64,000 nucleotides of DNA from Blepharisma stoltei (GCA_914767885.1 CAJZBQ010000052.1:796637-860636); one strand, 5' to 3'; positions 43,083 through 55,129 are shown, counted from the first letter of the stretch. The notes: generated by a model not told the origin, from the letters alone. Translations and numbers: made by a program.

Positions 43083-45479
43083 AGGAATTCATTTCCAAGA
43101 AAAACCAAAAAGATCTCTCCTGGCCAATAGAAGGCTTACACATATAACTCCATCTCCATTGGAAGATTCCAACAAACCTTGAAAAAATAAAATCAAACCA
43201 GATAACTCCAAAATAGAGCAAAGCACGTTCAACGATTCTTCATTTGGCTTTAGATCGAAATATCAAGATGTTTGGAAAAGAGCCCGCTCAAGACTTCTTG
43301 CTTTGATTTTGCTCAAAAAGAATATCAAAACAGTCAACCAAAATTTTATCACAGTCAACGAATTTAATGAAGTTCGTCGCTCAAGGAGCTCTCTAAGAGT
43401 TGTCGAAGCTTTTAATGAAGGCCTTGAAAAAATTCGGGAGCCAGTTCCTTGGGGAATTATCCACCCAGACCATAAATTTCGAACATTCTGAGACTTGGTG
43501 ATGGCACTAATTTTGATATATACAGCCACAGTAATGCCATACAGCATGGCTTTTGTGAATTCGACAATGTGAGACACGTGATTTATGCTTGATTTAATTG
43601 TCAATTGCTTCTTTATTGTGGATATAGTTGTTAATTTAATGTGTGCATACGTTGATTCTGAAGGAAAGCTAGTTAAAAGTAGGTGGCGCATTTTTCTGAA
43701 ATATTTTAAATCGTGATTATTGATTGATTTAGTATCGTCAGTCCCATACAGCCTGCTTCCTAGCGATGCAACATCTTCTGGTGGAAATTATAACGGCAGT
43801 ATGTCTTTATTGAGGCTGCCTAGGCTATATAGATTATTCAGAATCTCCAGAGTGGTAAAGTTATTGAAAAAGTACAAAAATAGCGAATTTATAGAAAAGC
43901 TTCAAGATTTCTTCAATTTAAAAACAAACAGAGTCAGACTCTTGACTACTGTTATTACTTTAGCCATTTGCATACATATAGCAGCATGTCTTTGATATTT
44001 TTCTGCCAAAATTAATGGATTTTATTATGATACCTGGATATTTAGAAATGGATTAATGGATGAAAATACTGGAACTTTATACTTGACTTCACTTTATTGA
44101 GCAATAGCAACCTTATCAACTGTAGGCTATGGTGACATCTATGCACGGACTATATTGGAAAAAATATTTGCAATTATATGGATGATTTTCACTGTTTATG
44201 TTTTTTCATTTGTTATTGGCAGCTTATCAAATATCCCCGTTCATAGTGATTCAAAACTTCTCTCTAATAGCCAACTATTTTTATGAAAAAAAAAACTCAC
44301 TAGTAAAGAAGTTTTAAATCACTGTTAGCGGGTACATGCTTTCAGGGGCTGATTCAAAAGAAAATGTTCTGATTAGTAAACTTGCAATTATAGATGAATT
44401 CGCTAAAGAAGCGAACTTGGAAAAAGGCTTAAAACATAGACTCAGAATTGCCCTTCGTTACTCTACTGAAAAAACTGGCTTTTCTTGGGCAGACAAACAA
44501 AATATATTCAATGAGCTGCCTAAGAATTTCCGTTACGAAGTTGCTATGGCAATGCATAGAGGAGCAGCTAAAGATTTAACCTTTTTTGCAGACAAAGACC
44601 AGGTTGTCGTTGCCTCTATTGTCCCTTTCTTGCAGCCAATGTTCGCCAAAGGAACTGAGCTGGTTTATGATAAAGACGAGTTTTCTGATGAAATTTATTT
44701 TGTTGTGAAAGGAAATATCAGTTATGTTTTTGGCAAGGAGAATAAAATAATAAGGTCTACACAAAGAGGAGGATATTTTGGGGACATTGAAGTTGTGAGC
44801 AGAATCACAAGAAAATATGCTGCCTTACTCTTCCTGTGTCAACGGGCAATTATTATAGCAAATATCTAGCTAATTTTATTACATTTCAAACAGCTTGGAG
44901 TCAAAACATAACTTTAGAAATTAAATTATGCTTTCATTGAAAAATTAGATTTTTAGAAACTTTCTAGAAGAAAATGAGCTCGCTAATAGAGGCGGGGATT
45001 TAGCAGTTAGAGATTCTGAATTATTGATCATGGGAAAAGCACTAATAAATATAACCATGGAAGAATATCCTCATATATGAGATGAAATCGTTCTTGTAGC
45101 TGCAGAAAGAGATAATATCAATCAGAGAACCATTGCAGAAATTGAAGTGCTAAACGCCATGAAAAAAAAAGGAGAGCTAACTTCAATCAATATGGTAAAG
45201 TATAAAAAAGAAGTTGATAAGTTCATGACAAGAATGAAATACAAAGACTTGAAAAAAAGAGTCAACTTAGACCCCAAGAAGCCTAGTCTGGAAGATATAA
45301 ATATTAATGACCTCAATGATAAAATAGACTCTATTTTCAAAGGCATCGAAATGTTGGAAAATCAAATTAAAGAGCTTATATCCCCACATTTTATAGGTTG
45401 AACTAACAGTTTCTATGTAAAATATAATAAAAACAGTTTTATGGGTTTTGTCACCAAAATTATATTTTTCCTATTTTAA
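43083..45479 (+). CDS. CNG/HCN-type K+ channel, split by two IESs, start unresolved
   Basis: Six-TM cation channel with a cyclic-nucleotide-binding domain. With UGA as Trp the frame runs from S1 (about 43488) through S4 (LLRLPRLYRLFRISRVVKLL), the pore with the K+ selectivity filter STVGYGD, and S6 ending VIGSLS. The C-linker and CNBD follow (GTELVYDKDEFSDEIYFVVK, GGYFGDIEVVS, RDSELLIM). IESs lie in the C-linker (44232/44244-44325) and in the CNBD (44826-45000). The coding frame continues upstream to about 43083 without an ATG, so the first exon is missing or behind an insert. The UGA at 45399 is Trp; the stop is TAA at 45477. Confidence 0.85.
44244..44325. other. TA-bounded IES (about 82-94 bp) in the K+ channel C-linker
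   Basis: The left edge can be the TA at 44232 or at 44244; both keep frame. Inner ends TAGTGATTCAAAACTTCT and AGAAGTTTTAAATCACTGTTA form an imperfect inverted repeat, which favours 44244. Confidence 0.7.
44826..45000. other. TA-bounded IES (175 bp) in the K+ channel CNBD
   Basis: Removal between TA 44826 and TA 45001 gives ITRKYAALAVRDSELLIM, the expected end of the CNBD beta roll. Confidence 0.78.
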
Positions 45480-45564
45480 GAACGTAGCCAGGATATTATT
45501 TCAAAACTCTTATTACTCATTTTTCATGAAAAACTAAGAATAGATAATATTTTATACTTAATCG

Positions 45565-45878
45565 CCTCCTCTCCGTTAGAGAACAAAACCATTCGAAAAA
45601 TCCCTATTATTTGGTTAAAACCTACTATCCGTGAATTTTTTAATATAAAAATTTGTTGTGAAAATATTTTGATATATATGTGATATTATTATAATGAAAT
45701 CTCTAGCTAATTCTTGTTTAATTTTAAACAGCTTGCATTTTAAATTTAAATATTTGCTTTAAAATTATTTTGAATAGAAATTTTTTGAAAAAAAATTTAC
45801 TATAAAATTTATGATGAAAAAAAAAGTTAACCTCTCTCCTTAAGCAAACAATATTTTGTTCGCTCATGGAGAGGGGAG
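45565..45878 (-). mobile_element. MITE copy E, degraded
   Basis: About 314 bp, intergenic. Ends CCTCCTCTCCGTTAGAGAAC and CGCTCATGGAGAGGGGAG; inner TAATGAAATCTCTAGCTAAT and TTTTAAACAGCTTGCATTTT match copies D and, in reverse, A/B. Confidence 0.7.
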
Positions 45879-45962
45879 TTATAACATTTCATATATTTTT
45901 TTAAAAAAATAATTAAATGTAGCAGATTTTTTGGGTCTTAATTGAAGGGGTGATTTGGCCAA

Positions 45963-46954
45963 ATGTCAGCAATAGCAAGAAGTCCAGGCAGAGCAAAATT
46001 ACCTCCACTTGTTAAGAAAGGCTCAAAATCCCCAAATGTCCGAAGGCTAAGTAATTCATTTAGCGTCATTAGCAGCCTATCTTTAGTTAGATCATCGAGA
46101 AGTTGCCTTTATATCTAACTTGTCTTGCTGGACTTACTATGCTCCTCTCATATGAGACTCAAATGCTAATTTTTATGTCGCGCATCAAGCAGTCTAGCCA
46201 GATGGTGTGCCCCATCAGCTGTTTATAAGCGCCGCCATTTAATTTATATGATGAAACCATGACATCTTTAATATAAATAATAATGCATAAAAGAGATCGC
46301 AGTCTCCCTATAGATCTAAAAAAAATCGATAAATTAACTGAGAACATTTTGATTCTTCGAGATTCCTTAAGAAGCAAAAGAGAAAAAGTCCAAGATTTCA
46401 TCAAAAGAAAATCTAAGTACACTAATGACTGATTGTCAAACCCAATTTTTAAAAGGGTAGAATTTAACTCGACAATTGTTTACCAGGATGAAAAGCGAAA
46501 AGCAAATGAATTTTGAAGTAAAATCAAGCACGACGAAAAAATCAAGGCGCTAGGCTTGCAGGAAAGGTACTTTTCTCTAGAACACAAAAATGGGGTAAAC
46601 GAATGTGAAGCTTATTATTTTGATAAAAATTCCTGAAATAAAATCAGGGAGTGCTTTAATATCCAAAAACGAGATTTTGGGAAGCAAAGCCAGTTGAATA
46701 AAACTATATGGTTCACAAAAGTAGCAAGAAAAACACCAAAAAAGAGACAAACAAAACTTTTGAGAAGAGATAAAGTGATAGATGGTGAACGACGAAGAAT
46801 ATATAAAGGAATAAGCCACGGGAAGGTTGTAACAGAAGATTTCACTAGACCTGCAGCAGAGAGTTCAGTGTCATTTTGCTTGCCAATAGAGCAAAATGAT
46901 GCTTCACTTAAAAAAACATTTTTCAAAAATTTTGCATTGACGCACAATGCTTAA
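45963..46954 (+). CDS. Unknown basic protein, split by an IES
   Basis: 271 residues after removing 46112-46287 (codon count exact). N-terminal part is Ser/Arg/Lys-rich (MSAIARSPGRAKLPPLVKKG); the remainder is charged with several Trp from UGA (KYTNDWLSN, NEFWSKIKHDE, NSWNKIREC), which makes non-coding reading unlikely. The end is KTFFKNFALTHNA-TAA. No catalytic motif or membrane span. May be a cytoskeletal or ciliary protein by composition only. Confidence 0.72.
46112..46287. other. TA-bounded IES (176 bp)
   Basis: Removal between TA 46112 and TA 46288 joins SRSCLY to KRDRSLPIDL. GC-richer centre than most IESs here. Confidence 0.65.
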
Positions 46955-47053
46955 TTTGGCTGCAAATTTTGGCGATAGCAAGCATAAGCAATTATCAGAA
47001 AGATTTTAATAATCAGACATTTGCCCAGCAAAACCGATAAAATCATACACCTT

Positions 47054-49450
47054 TTAATTTCTAATTTTATTTTTTATATCATACATCACTCTGCTGATTT
47101 TGCCTCGGATGTTGAAATGGTACTTCTTTATTTTCCTTGCCTTTTCCAGCGAGTTCACAGCGTCCTCATATCTCAATTCTGCGTTATAAGCCCGAGATAT
47201 CCAATACAATGAATGTGGAGCTAGATAAACTCCCCATGGAGGCAGCCCAGATATCTTCAAGACTAAGTCATCAGAAATTTCTGAGGCTTCTTCAGTGTCC
47301 CCGTTCAAGCAGAGAGCCATAATTTGCAGCATTTTGGCTGAGCAGAACTCAACTAAAAACGACCCAGTTGGCTCTTTGGGCAATTTTTGGATAATGTGCT
47401 CAGCGGTAACGAAAATTGTATTCAGCATATCAGGAAGTAACTTTGTGTGCTGCTTTAAAAAGTAAATTACTTCAAAGGGCAACAAATCAGTGAATTGGCG
47501 ATATAAAAATACCTGAGCCAGTCCGCCAAATTCTTCATCAAGTTTGGTTCGAGATGCTGAAGGCGTGCATGCAGAAATCTTGGTAACTTTAAGCCAGAAT
47601 GTAACTCTAGTATCTTTTAAAGCAGCTAAACAGCCAGCAAGCTGAGCAATTAAGCAAGCCTTGTGTGGAATATAAACTCTATCTTTATGAGACGGCGTTT
47701 GTGGACCTTCAAGCCACCCTGTTTTCGTTTTTTTCTTTGTGCTGACTCTTCTGAAAAAAAGTTCTTCAAAAGCTGGTTTTCTTGCTTCATTAATATCGCC
47801 ATAAGTCAAAGCTTCTTTTACAAAGGAATCAAGTTCAGAACTTAATGATAAAGTATCACACAAAATAGACTCAAATTGTTCGCGAGCTCTATATCAGTCC
47901 ATGCGTAAAAAATGAAACCACCCTAGTTCATATTTAATAAAAGCTGCAAGCGGCTCTAAATCTTTCCCACAGCAGTGCAGCGCATCTTGCAGTACCCGAA
48001 CAGCGACGTCTACTTTATTTAATTTCCAAGCTACAATGGAATTCACCCAATGAAACAGCACGCAGCCAGGGAACTCAGCGAGACCTTGATCCAAAATAGC
48101 TTTGGATTTGTCTATATCTGGCTCCATATCAATATAAAATAGCCCTAAAATTAGTGCTGCAAATGGAGAACGGGAAATTTTCATTTCTCTGCACTTATAT
48201 AAAAGCTCCAATCCACGCTCTTTATTACTCGTAAATCCAGCAAGCTTTAGAATGGTTGAGATAGAAGAAGGGACAAGCGAAACTATTAGCATAAATAGCC
48301 CCAGTCCAAAAATCACCCTGCCCTTGAGATCTTCGTCTTTAATAGTTGATAAAGAATTTTCATATTTTCTGAACAATTTCCAAGCACTTCTCATACAAAT
48401 GAAGGCTTTTAATTTTTGCCCACTTACGAATAATAGAATACTTTTGAATAAATTGGTTTCTGCTACAATAATTTCTGAATAGCTGTCTGCTAGTGTTGTA
48501 TACATTCTCTCTACCTCAGCTAGAGCGTCGCTACTTCGTAGGACATCAGATTTTCGGCCTGTAACTAGTACACGGAATAAATTTACTTCTGCATAATGTA
48601 GGCTACATCTTAAATCACAGTTTTTCATTAGTGAAAAGCAGTTTTTCGCATTTTCTAATTGGAAATTTCACATGTATTTCAGCCCAGCTTCTCTTATATT
48701 TTCTGGGCTTTGGATTTCTGGGAGTTCATATCCATTTTTGCCTCTGCTTGGTATTTTAAATTCCAATGATTTCTCGTGCGTAGATTTCATATAGCTTTCT
48801 TCGGCATCTTCTTCAATCATGCTCAAATTTTCATTCATCGATACATTATGGCTTCCACATCCCACCTTAGACGTAGGTATCGAAAACGCTGCATTTTCCT
48901 CTGGAGCGTCGAATTCTCCTTCTGAAGTCGGTGACAGAATCCCCGCAAAAGTTCTTCTACTAGTTGTTATAACCGGCTCAATCTGCGTTGATTTATATGA
49001 ATCTGACTCTTTTAAAGGCTTAAGCTCGTCTTCTGACTGATTTGAGCAATAAATGTCCAAAATGTTTTTGATTTGATCGTTAGAAGCAAGCCTTAAATAA
49101 AGCATCATCTGCGAGCATTCAAATTCACTTTTTGCGAATAAAAAAAATTCAGAATTGAAATTCGCTGTCAGAACTTTTATTGAATTTGAGTAACCTGAGA
49201 GCGTAGATTTAAGCGGAATTGCTATACATTTGCGGAGATCTATTGAGCCTCGCGAGGCAATTGATTTTCGGGTTAAGTAGTAAATTAAGCTTTCATTATG
49301 AAATACAAAGTATCGAAATACCCTCCTACCGAGGATTTTGCCTTTTTTGAGCAAAAGGTGGCGGGTTTCTGTGAGAAAAATCAGGGTTGAAAAAATTTGA
49401 GCTGGTTCGTAAAAAACTGGGGCTGTGTCTATGAGATCTAATGTTTCCAT
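47054..49450 (-). CDS. PH domain plus TTC39/Iml2-like repeat protein
   Basis: 798 residues, uninterrupted; UGA as Trp joins what look like three separate frames (KYMWNFQLE, RMDWYRAREQF). Residues about 30-130 form a PH domain (GRRVFRYFVFHNESLIYYLT, ending in the usual QMMLYLRLA helix). After a Ser-rich linker comes the Iml2/TTC39 region: GLGLFMLIVSLVPSSISTIL and GFTSNKERGLELL are characteristic, followed by TPR-like helices to the C terminus. TTC39/Iml2 proteins are linked to lipid droplets and protein quality control; a PH domain would add lipid targeting. No insert in 2.4 kb. Confidence 0.82.
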
Positions 49451-49683
49451 TTATACTTGAAGTTTTGTTGTTAGAGACAGTTATTAAACAGTAATTAACT
49501 AATTAAATTTTGGCTGTTTTGCATAAGTTTCATTAGCATGGTCTCAGCTATAAATAGATGGAAAAGTTCTAATCTCGCCTTATTGGATTTCGGATAAAAC
49601 TAAGTTTTCTTTAAAAATAAGGAGTTTATCAGTATATAAGAGCAAATTTTTGAAAGCCTAATTAAATTTGTTCAATAAATCGT

Positions 49684-50488
49684 TTACATTATATTGTAAC
49701 TCTTATAACCCCTAAATTTAAAAGAAAAAGTAACACTCGAAACTTCATTAGGCTTCCCTCCACAAATTAAAATTTCTGATATTATGCTTCCAAATTCTTT
49801 TTTCTTGCATGAGACTACAAACTCAATGATATCGCCCGTGTCTATTTTAAACTTTAAAGATTTTGCTATTTCTGTTCTTTTTTTTAGCACTGCCATGACT
49901 GAGTCTTTTCCATCATTTGATCCTTCATCAATAACAAAAAATTCTTTAATCATGATATTGCATGCTACACAAGAACTTTGGGGAATAACTTTTGTTAAAT
50001 CAGCTAGATCAACTGCTTTCTCAAAATGAAATCATCAGTGCTCAATCTTCAATATCCTAGCTGCATATAAAGCATATATAAAAAATTGCTTACTCCCCCC
50101 CCCCTCCGTGAGCGAACAAAAAAATTTTGTTCGCTCACGGAGGGGGGTTAATTTTTTTTTTTAAAAAAAAATTTATATATAAATTTTATAAAAAATATTT
50201 TTTTCGAAATTTAAAAAAATCCTAATTTGCAAAAATTGGGAAGCAAATATTAATTTAATTTGCAAAATTTATGTTTTAAAACGCAATTTGTTTAAAATTA
50301 AACAGAATTAGCTCTAGATTTCATTATACTAATTATCACTTATATATCAAAATTTTTTTCCATTAAAATTTTTTCTATTAAAAAAATTTTTGTTCACTCA
50401 CGGAGGGTGGGTTTTTGGTCAAAAAATGGCGATTTTTCTAATGGTTTTGTTCGCTCACGGAGGGGGGGGGGGAGTTAATCTTTCCCAT
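49684..50488 (-). CDS. Unknown protein interrupted by a MITE five codons from its start
   Basis: 139 residues when MITE B is removed (140 codons exact). Start MGKIKQFF at 50488; UGA as Trp twice in EHWWFHFEKAV. A Cys pair SSCVACNI in the middle and an extended beta-rich C-terminal half (DIIEFVVSCKKKEFGSII). No recognised family. Without excision of the MITE no protein could be made from this ATG. Confidence 0.7.
50093..50474. mobile_element. Intact MITE copy B
   Basis: 382 bp, flanked by TTA (50090-50092, 50475-50477). Almost identical along its length to copy A (10574), differing mainly in homopolymer lengths and a few bases. Left hairpin GTGAGCGAACAAAAAAATTT, right end two direct copies of TTTTGTTCGCTCACGGAGGG-like sequence. 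Confidence 0.88.
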
Positions 50489-50718
50489 GCTTGATTAAAC
50501 GATTTTATTAAAATTCCCAACAAATGTAACCATCTCAATTTTATATACCTATATTTTATAATAATGAATATTAGAGATATTTAAGTATAACTGCCTCTCA
50601 AAAATAAAATACGATTTTTAGCACATTTTCTAATATATTTCATACTCTGTCTCTTGTGGATAAAAACAATTTTTTATATTAAAAAATTTTCAATCTATAT
50701 TATATTAATAGAAAAACT

Positions 50719-51060
50719 TATTCCCCTCCCCTTTTAAATTGGAACAAAATATCGATAAATTTCCCTTAAATTGGGAAAAAAATTTTTAATTTTTCGATGG
50801 AAATTTTAATAAGTGAAAAAGCTTATTTTTTAATATAAATAGTTTTGACCTTATTTAATGAACTAGTTCAAGTAGAATGATATATAAATATTTTAGATAC
50901 TCAATCGATTAATTTCTTGAATGAGTTCTAATTAAAATTCAAAAATATTGCATTTATTTAAGAGTCTTTTTTTTTAAAATTATAAAATTTATATCAATTA
51001 TATCCCCCTTTAAATTGGATCAGTATTTTTTATTTCAATTTAAATGTGGTAGGAGGAGTT
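50719..51060. mobile_element. Second MITE-like family, larger copy
   Basis: About 342 bp with ends CCCCTCCCCTTTTAAATTGG (then AACAAAA) and TTTCAATTTAAATGTGGTAG (then GAGGAGTTA). An internal extra end-like motif CCCCCTTTAAATTGG at 51004 suggests a nested or truncated copy. Confidence 0.5.
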
Positions 51061-51077
51061 ATATAATTTTTTTTTCA

Positions 51078-51996
51078 TTAACCCCATCATTTGATTGGCA
51101 ATGTGGGTTGTTTGATCAATTTTGGGGAATTATTGAAATTGAAAAATTTTACCACTATTGAAAATCCTGGCCAATATGCAAAGTTTAGATCTCGAAAAAC
51201 AATGTTTATTCTTTTTCCTGCTAGTTTTAAGATGCATTCAAAAATATTTTGAGTAATTTTCTGGCTGAAATTTGTAGATTTACTACAAATGGATCAATTT
51301 TCATTTGGGATTGCATCAATATTTTTAAAGAAATCAAATGTGATATCTGAACGGCAATTGATACAAATGGATCCATTTATTTTAATTCTTGCCAAGTGCT
51401 CATGCAAATCTGAAAGAACTAAATCAGCATTCTCATCTAAAATATCGTAAAATGTTTGTGTATATGAAAAGTTCGGTGTATGATTTTTGCACCTTTTAAT
51501 ATCCAGCCGATTGTTTGGTCTATTTTTTTTATCCTATTTGGTTGAAATTTAGCTGCTTTTGCTAAAATATGTTTAAATCTTAAAAAATGTCCGTAAATCT
51601 ATTTCTGACAAAAAAACGGAAATCGCATTCAGCCAAAAAGTTTGGGAATCCTAAAAAGAAGTCTAATACATCCAGCTTCTCAGGCGATAAAGATCCAAAT
51701 GCTATGTATAAATTTTCAATTGATAATTTTGACAATTGGTTACTAGACAATCCTGCTTCCATAATAGAAACTTCATCTAAGTTTATATAAAACCCAATTT
51801 CAGATTTATCTTCAAACATTTGTAAAGCATTAATTGCATCTTCATTAGATTCATACACAATTTTTATTTGATTATCTATAGCGAAATCAAATGCCTGATA
51901 AGGTCAATTAATTTGCTTGATATTCCCATATTCTTTAGCTTTTTCAACTATCAGTTCAAAATCTTCTTCAGAACAATTCAATACAATTGAGTTCAT
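51078..51996 (-). CDS. Unknown protein, split by a 79-bp IES
   Basis: 279 residues after removing 51523-51601 (280 codons exact). Begins MNSIVLNCSEEDFELIV; UGA as Trp (QINWPYQAF, NENWSICSK, ending PIKWWG). Pattern of mixed alpha/beta with a possible leucine-rich-repeat flavour in LSNQLSKLSIENLYIAF-like parts and a Cys-containing C-terminal third (GSICINCRSDIT). No family recognised. Confidence 0.7.
51523..51601. other. TA-bounded IES (79 bp)
   Basis: Flanked by 7-bp repeats TCTATTT (51519-51525, 51598-51604). Removal gives FFVRNRPNNRLDIK on the minus strand. Confidence 0.78.
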
Positions 51997-52153
51997 TATA
52001 ATAAGATTAAAAATAAAATAGGCTCCATAATGTATTTAATATAATATATCAATTATTTCATTAGCAGGAACTCCTGCAAAAGCTTCAATATTTGTCAAGC
52101 TTCCAAGAATTGTTTAATGTTAAGTAAAAAGATTGTTAAAAAAATATTGTCAC

Positions 52154-52747
52154 TTAATATCCTCTAGCAAGAGTGTTTTCATACAGCTTCAGCTGGCTCA
52201 TAAATCCTTTATTTGGTAAACATTTTGGTCTTTTTTCTTGAACATATGATAAAGCATCAGTCAAAGATAAATGCTTTTCTCTCATAACATAACCAACACA
52301 AACTGCTCCGGATCGACTTCTTCCTGCATAACTGTGTTATAATTACCAATGAACAAGCACTTTTCCATGAGCTCTGCCTTCGTCAATAAATTGAAAAGCT
52401 TCATCAAAAGCACTAAAGATGTTCGATCCGGGCAAATCGAAAATTTTGAGTTTTTTATAGATAAAATCGTTTGGGAATACAGGAGATAGCTGACCAGCAA
52501 CTATCAGAATATGAGTTATCCCTATATTTTGAAGGTTTTGCTTAAAAACAGAAGCTCCAATACTTCCCAAATAGAGATTTTCTAAAATTTTAACAGGTTG
52601 ATTATCTGTTCTATAATACTTTAAAAGATTAACAAATCATTTTCTGGGACTTCAAGGAAAGTCAAAGGTAGAAGGTTTATGCGCATTAGAATAAATACCA
52701 TTGCTTATCAGATACGTGCAGCTCTCTGAATTTTTGTCTTCCTCCAT
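52154..52747 (-). CDS. Dual-specificity protein phosphatase
   Basis: 192-residue DUSP of the cysteine phosphatase superfamily. Start at 52747; ILENLYLGSIGAS is the typical DUSP first strand, the general-acid region is KIFDLPGSNI, and the active site is VLVHCYAGRSRSG (HCx5RS). The catalytic cysteine codon TGT exists only after splicing the 15-nt intron 52332-52346. UGA as Trp in FPWSPRKWFVN. Ends LARGY-TAA. Confidence 0.9.
52332..52346 (-). other. 15-nt intron splitting the DUSP catalytic Cys codon
   Basis: Minus strand GTAATTATAACACAG between CATTG and TTATGCAGG; splicing yields CAT TGT TAT GCA GG, i.e. HCYAG. Confidence 0.9.
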
Positions 52748-53402
52748 AATTTCAGTTATAATTGAGACTAAGTTTTAATATTTTTGCAGATAGTCTTTTA
52801 ACTTGATAGGTGGTTTATATTCGTCATTCATAATTTATTCATTGTTCGATCCTAATTTCGTTGACCAAGCTAGGTCTGTAGGCATATAAATAAGAATCCA
52901 TAATAATTGAAACCTTATAACACTGTATAATTAGTGGTAACTTTACTTTATCCAGTTATATAGTCAAGATATCTATTAAATTTTACATTTGGCATTAGAG
53001 CTTTTTTATTAATAAGAGCAATCCAATTGCTCACAATAGTACTACACTAAATTTATATGAACAGTCAAGCATAAAGCGGTTTTAAATGAACCGAAGACAT
53101 TTAATAAAATTAATCTCGTTTGCCACTTTATGGGAGAAACTACATTAGATGAGCTCAATATTTTTAAGTGTAATAAATACTTTGAGTTCTTTAATTATGC
53201 TAACCAATTCATTAGTCTATCAATTATTACTTATCGCTGATAAGGCTTAGTTTAAAAAGTAGTAAAACAGCTTGCATTAAAGTAAATTTTTGTCACATTT
53301 TTCATAAATAAACTGCTTGGGTTTCAGAATTTTAGAAACTGATAATTATTAAATTAATATTTTCGATTTGTTGAAATAAAATTGCATAAAGATTTATTAA
53401 TT
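52748..53402. other. AT-rich intergenic stretch
   Basis: About 650 bp between divergent genes with no gene or element recognised. Confidence 0.5.
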
Positions 53403-55087
53403 ATGCCACACTTCCCAGCAGAAATCACAAACGAATTTGAAGTTGTCGATGACATTAACTTTGGATTCTTCGGAGTTGTCTACAAAGTTAGAAGAATTGG
53501 TAATCGCTATTTAGCTGACAATAAGATCTATGCAATGAAAACTGTTGTAAAACAGTATGGAGATGTAAAGAGCTGAAAAGATGTGGAAACAGAAATTAAA
53601 ATTCTTTCTGAGTTGAATAACCCATATCTTCTCCACTTAGAAAGGAGAATTGACCAAGACAATAAAGTTTACATGATTATAGATTACTGTGAAAACCATG
53701 ATCTGCTTAAACTAATAGTTGACCAGATTCAAATTGGCCAACCCTTTGCGGAAAGTGAAATTTGAAAATATTTTATTCAAATCTGCTTTGGCTTAGAATG
53801 CATGCACTCAAACGGCTATATCCATAGAGACATAAAGCCAGAAAATATTTTACTAGACAAAAACAACAATGTTAAGATTGGAGATTTCGGGCTTTCCAGG
53901 TATCTAACTACCTCATCTGTGGAGGGACGCCTTTTTACTATTCTCCAGAAATGTGAAGAGGAGTTCTCCCATCCAAAGAAAGCGACATATGGGCTCTTGG
54001 GAACGTTTTATATTTCCTTTGCCAGTTTGAGCATCCATTTGAAGGAAATGCTTATAAAGTTCAGAATGAAAGACACCGACCTATTAGAGATTATTACTCG
54101 AATGAGCTTAAGTATATAGTTGATTGGTGCATGAAAAAAGAAATGAGTGAAAGACCCTCTATAAATGATATTTTAAGCCAAAATTTTGTGATTGAAAAAG
54201 TAAATACTTTGGGGATCAAAATTCCTTCGCTTTCTATTGTAGAACGTCTCATGAGAAGCAATAGGAGTAGCTTTGAAGAGGAAAAAAGCATTTCCTATAG
54301 CAAAGCTAGCTCTGCAAGTGATTGCAGTGAGCTTTTATTTATAAAATTGTATACCAATCAGCTCTTTGCGGTAAGTTTGAATTCAAGAGAATGCACAAAA
54401 TTGTTTGATTTATCTATTGATTTATTTTCCTATGGATCCGCATACATCCCTGATAGCCAATCGACATTTTTCTATGGAGGATACACCAATGGTAGAACTA
54501 CAGGTATAGCATTCATAGTTGATAAGGACAAAAATTATATTGAACTCTCTTCAGGTGCAAGCACTCATGGGGTTGGTTTAGCCTATCATAGAAATTTTGT
54601 ATATGCATTTGGATGTCATAATCAAATAGTATCAGCTAAATACAATTTATTAGCTAATAGATGGGAACCATGTGAGATTCTCCCAAGAGGAGGAGAATAT
54701 ACTGATGCTTGCACTGCTGTATTTCGAGATAGCGTTCTAATGGTCGCTTGATACTTTTCTAAGCTGCTAAGCTACGATATAAGGCAGAATTGCTTCCAAG
54801 AAATCTCAGACCTTAATTTGAGCGGTCTCCTTCGCAAGGAGATTTTTTCATATGAAAATAGAGTTTATATATGTGAGTTCCTAGGGAGCACTTATCAAAG
54901 CGCGATAAACGATGCTACTGCATGGGAAAAGGTTGCAGGAAATACAGCCTCCAATTTTGCTATTATCTCTCATGCTATGAAATTCGCTGAAAACTTCTAT
55001 TTCGTTAGGAATCAAGGATCGGACCTGCCTATGCTAGTAGAATTCAATCTCAAAAAAAAGAGGCTGCTCCACGTTAAAGAGCTATAG
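53403..55087 (+). CDS. Protein kinase-Kelch fusion with an unexplained frame change
   Basis: Kinase domain (NEK/ULK-like by eye) then a Kelch-type beta-propeller, about 560 residues. Kinase: [17 protein letters not shown] lysine, [39 protein letters not shown]. Then Kelch-like strands: [31 protein letters not shown]. The frame changes between DFGLSRYL (about 53905) and CGGTPFYY (about 53925); dropping the 8 bases between TAs at 53911 and 53919 closes it, but that is shorter than any known IES or intron. UGA is Trp at several places. Either a frame mutation, a sequence error, or an unusual event. Confidence 0.75.
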
Positions 55088-55129
55088 TCTTAATTATAAT
55101 ATTTAAAGTTCCCAGGTAAATTAATTAAT

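Noticed and set aside
48668-48670. Apparent split of the 47-49.5 kb gene into three genes at TGA codons
   Set aside because: UGA is Trp in this genome; the three frames are one 798-residue protein.
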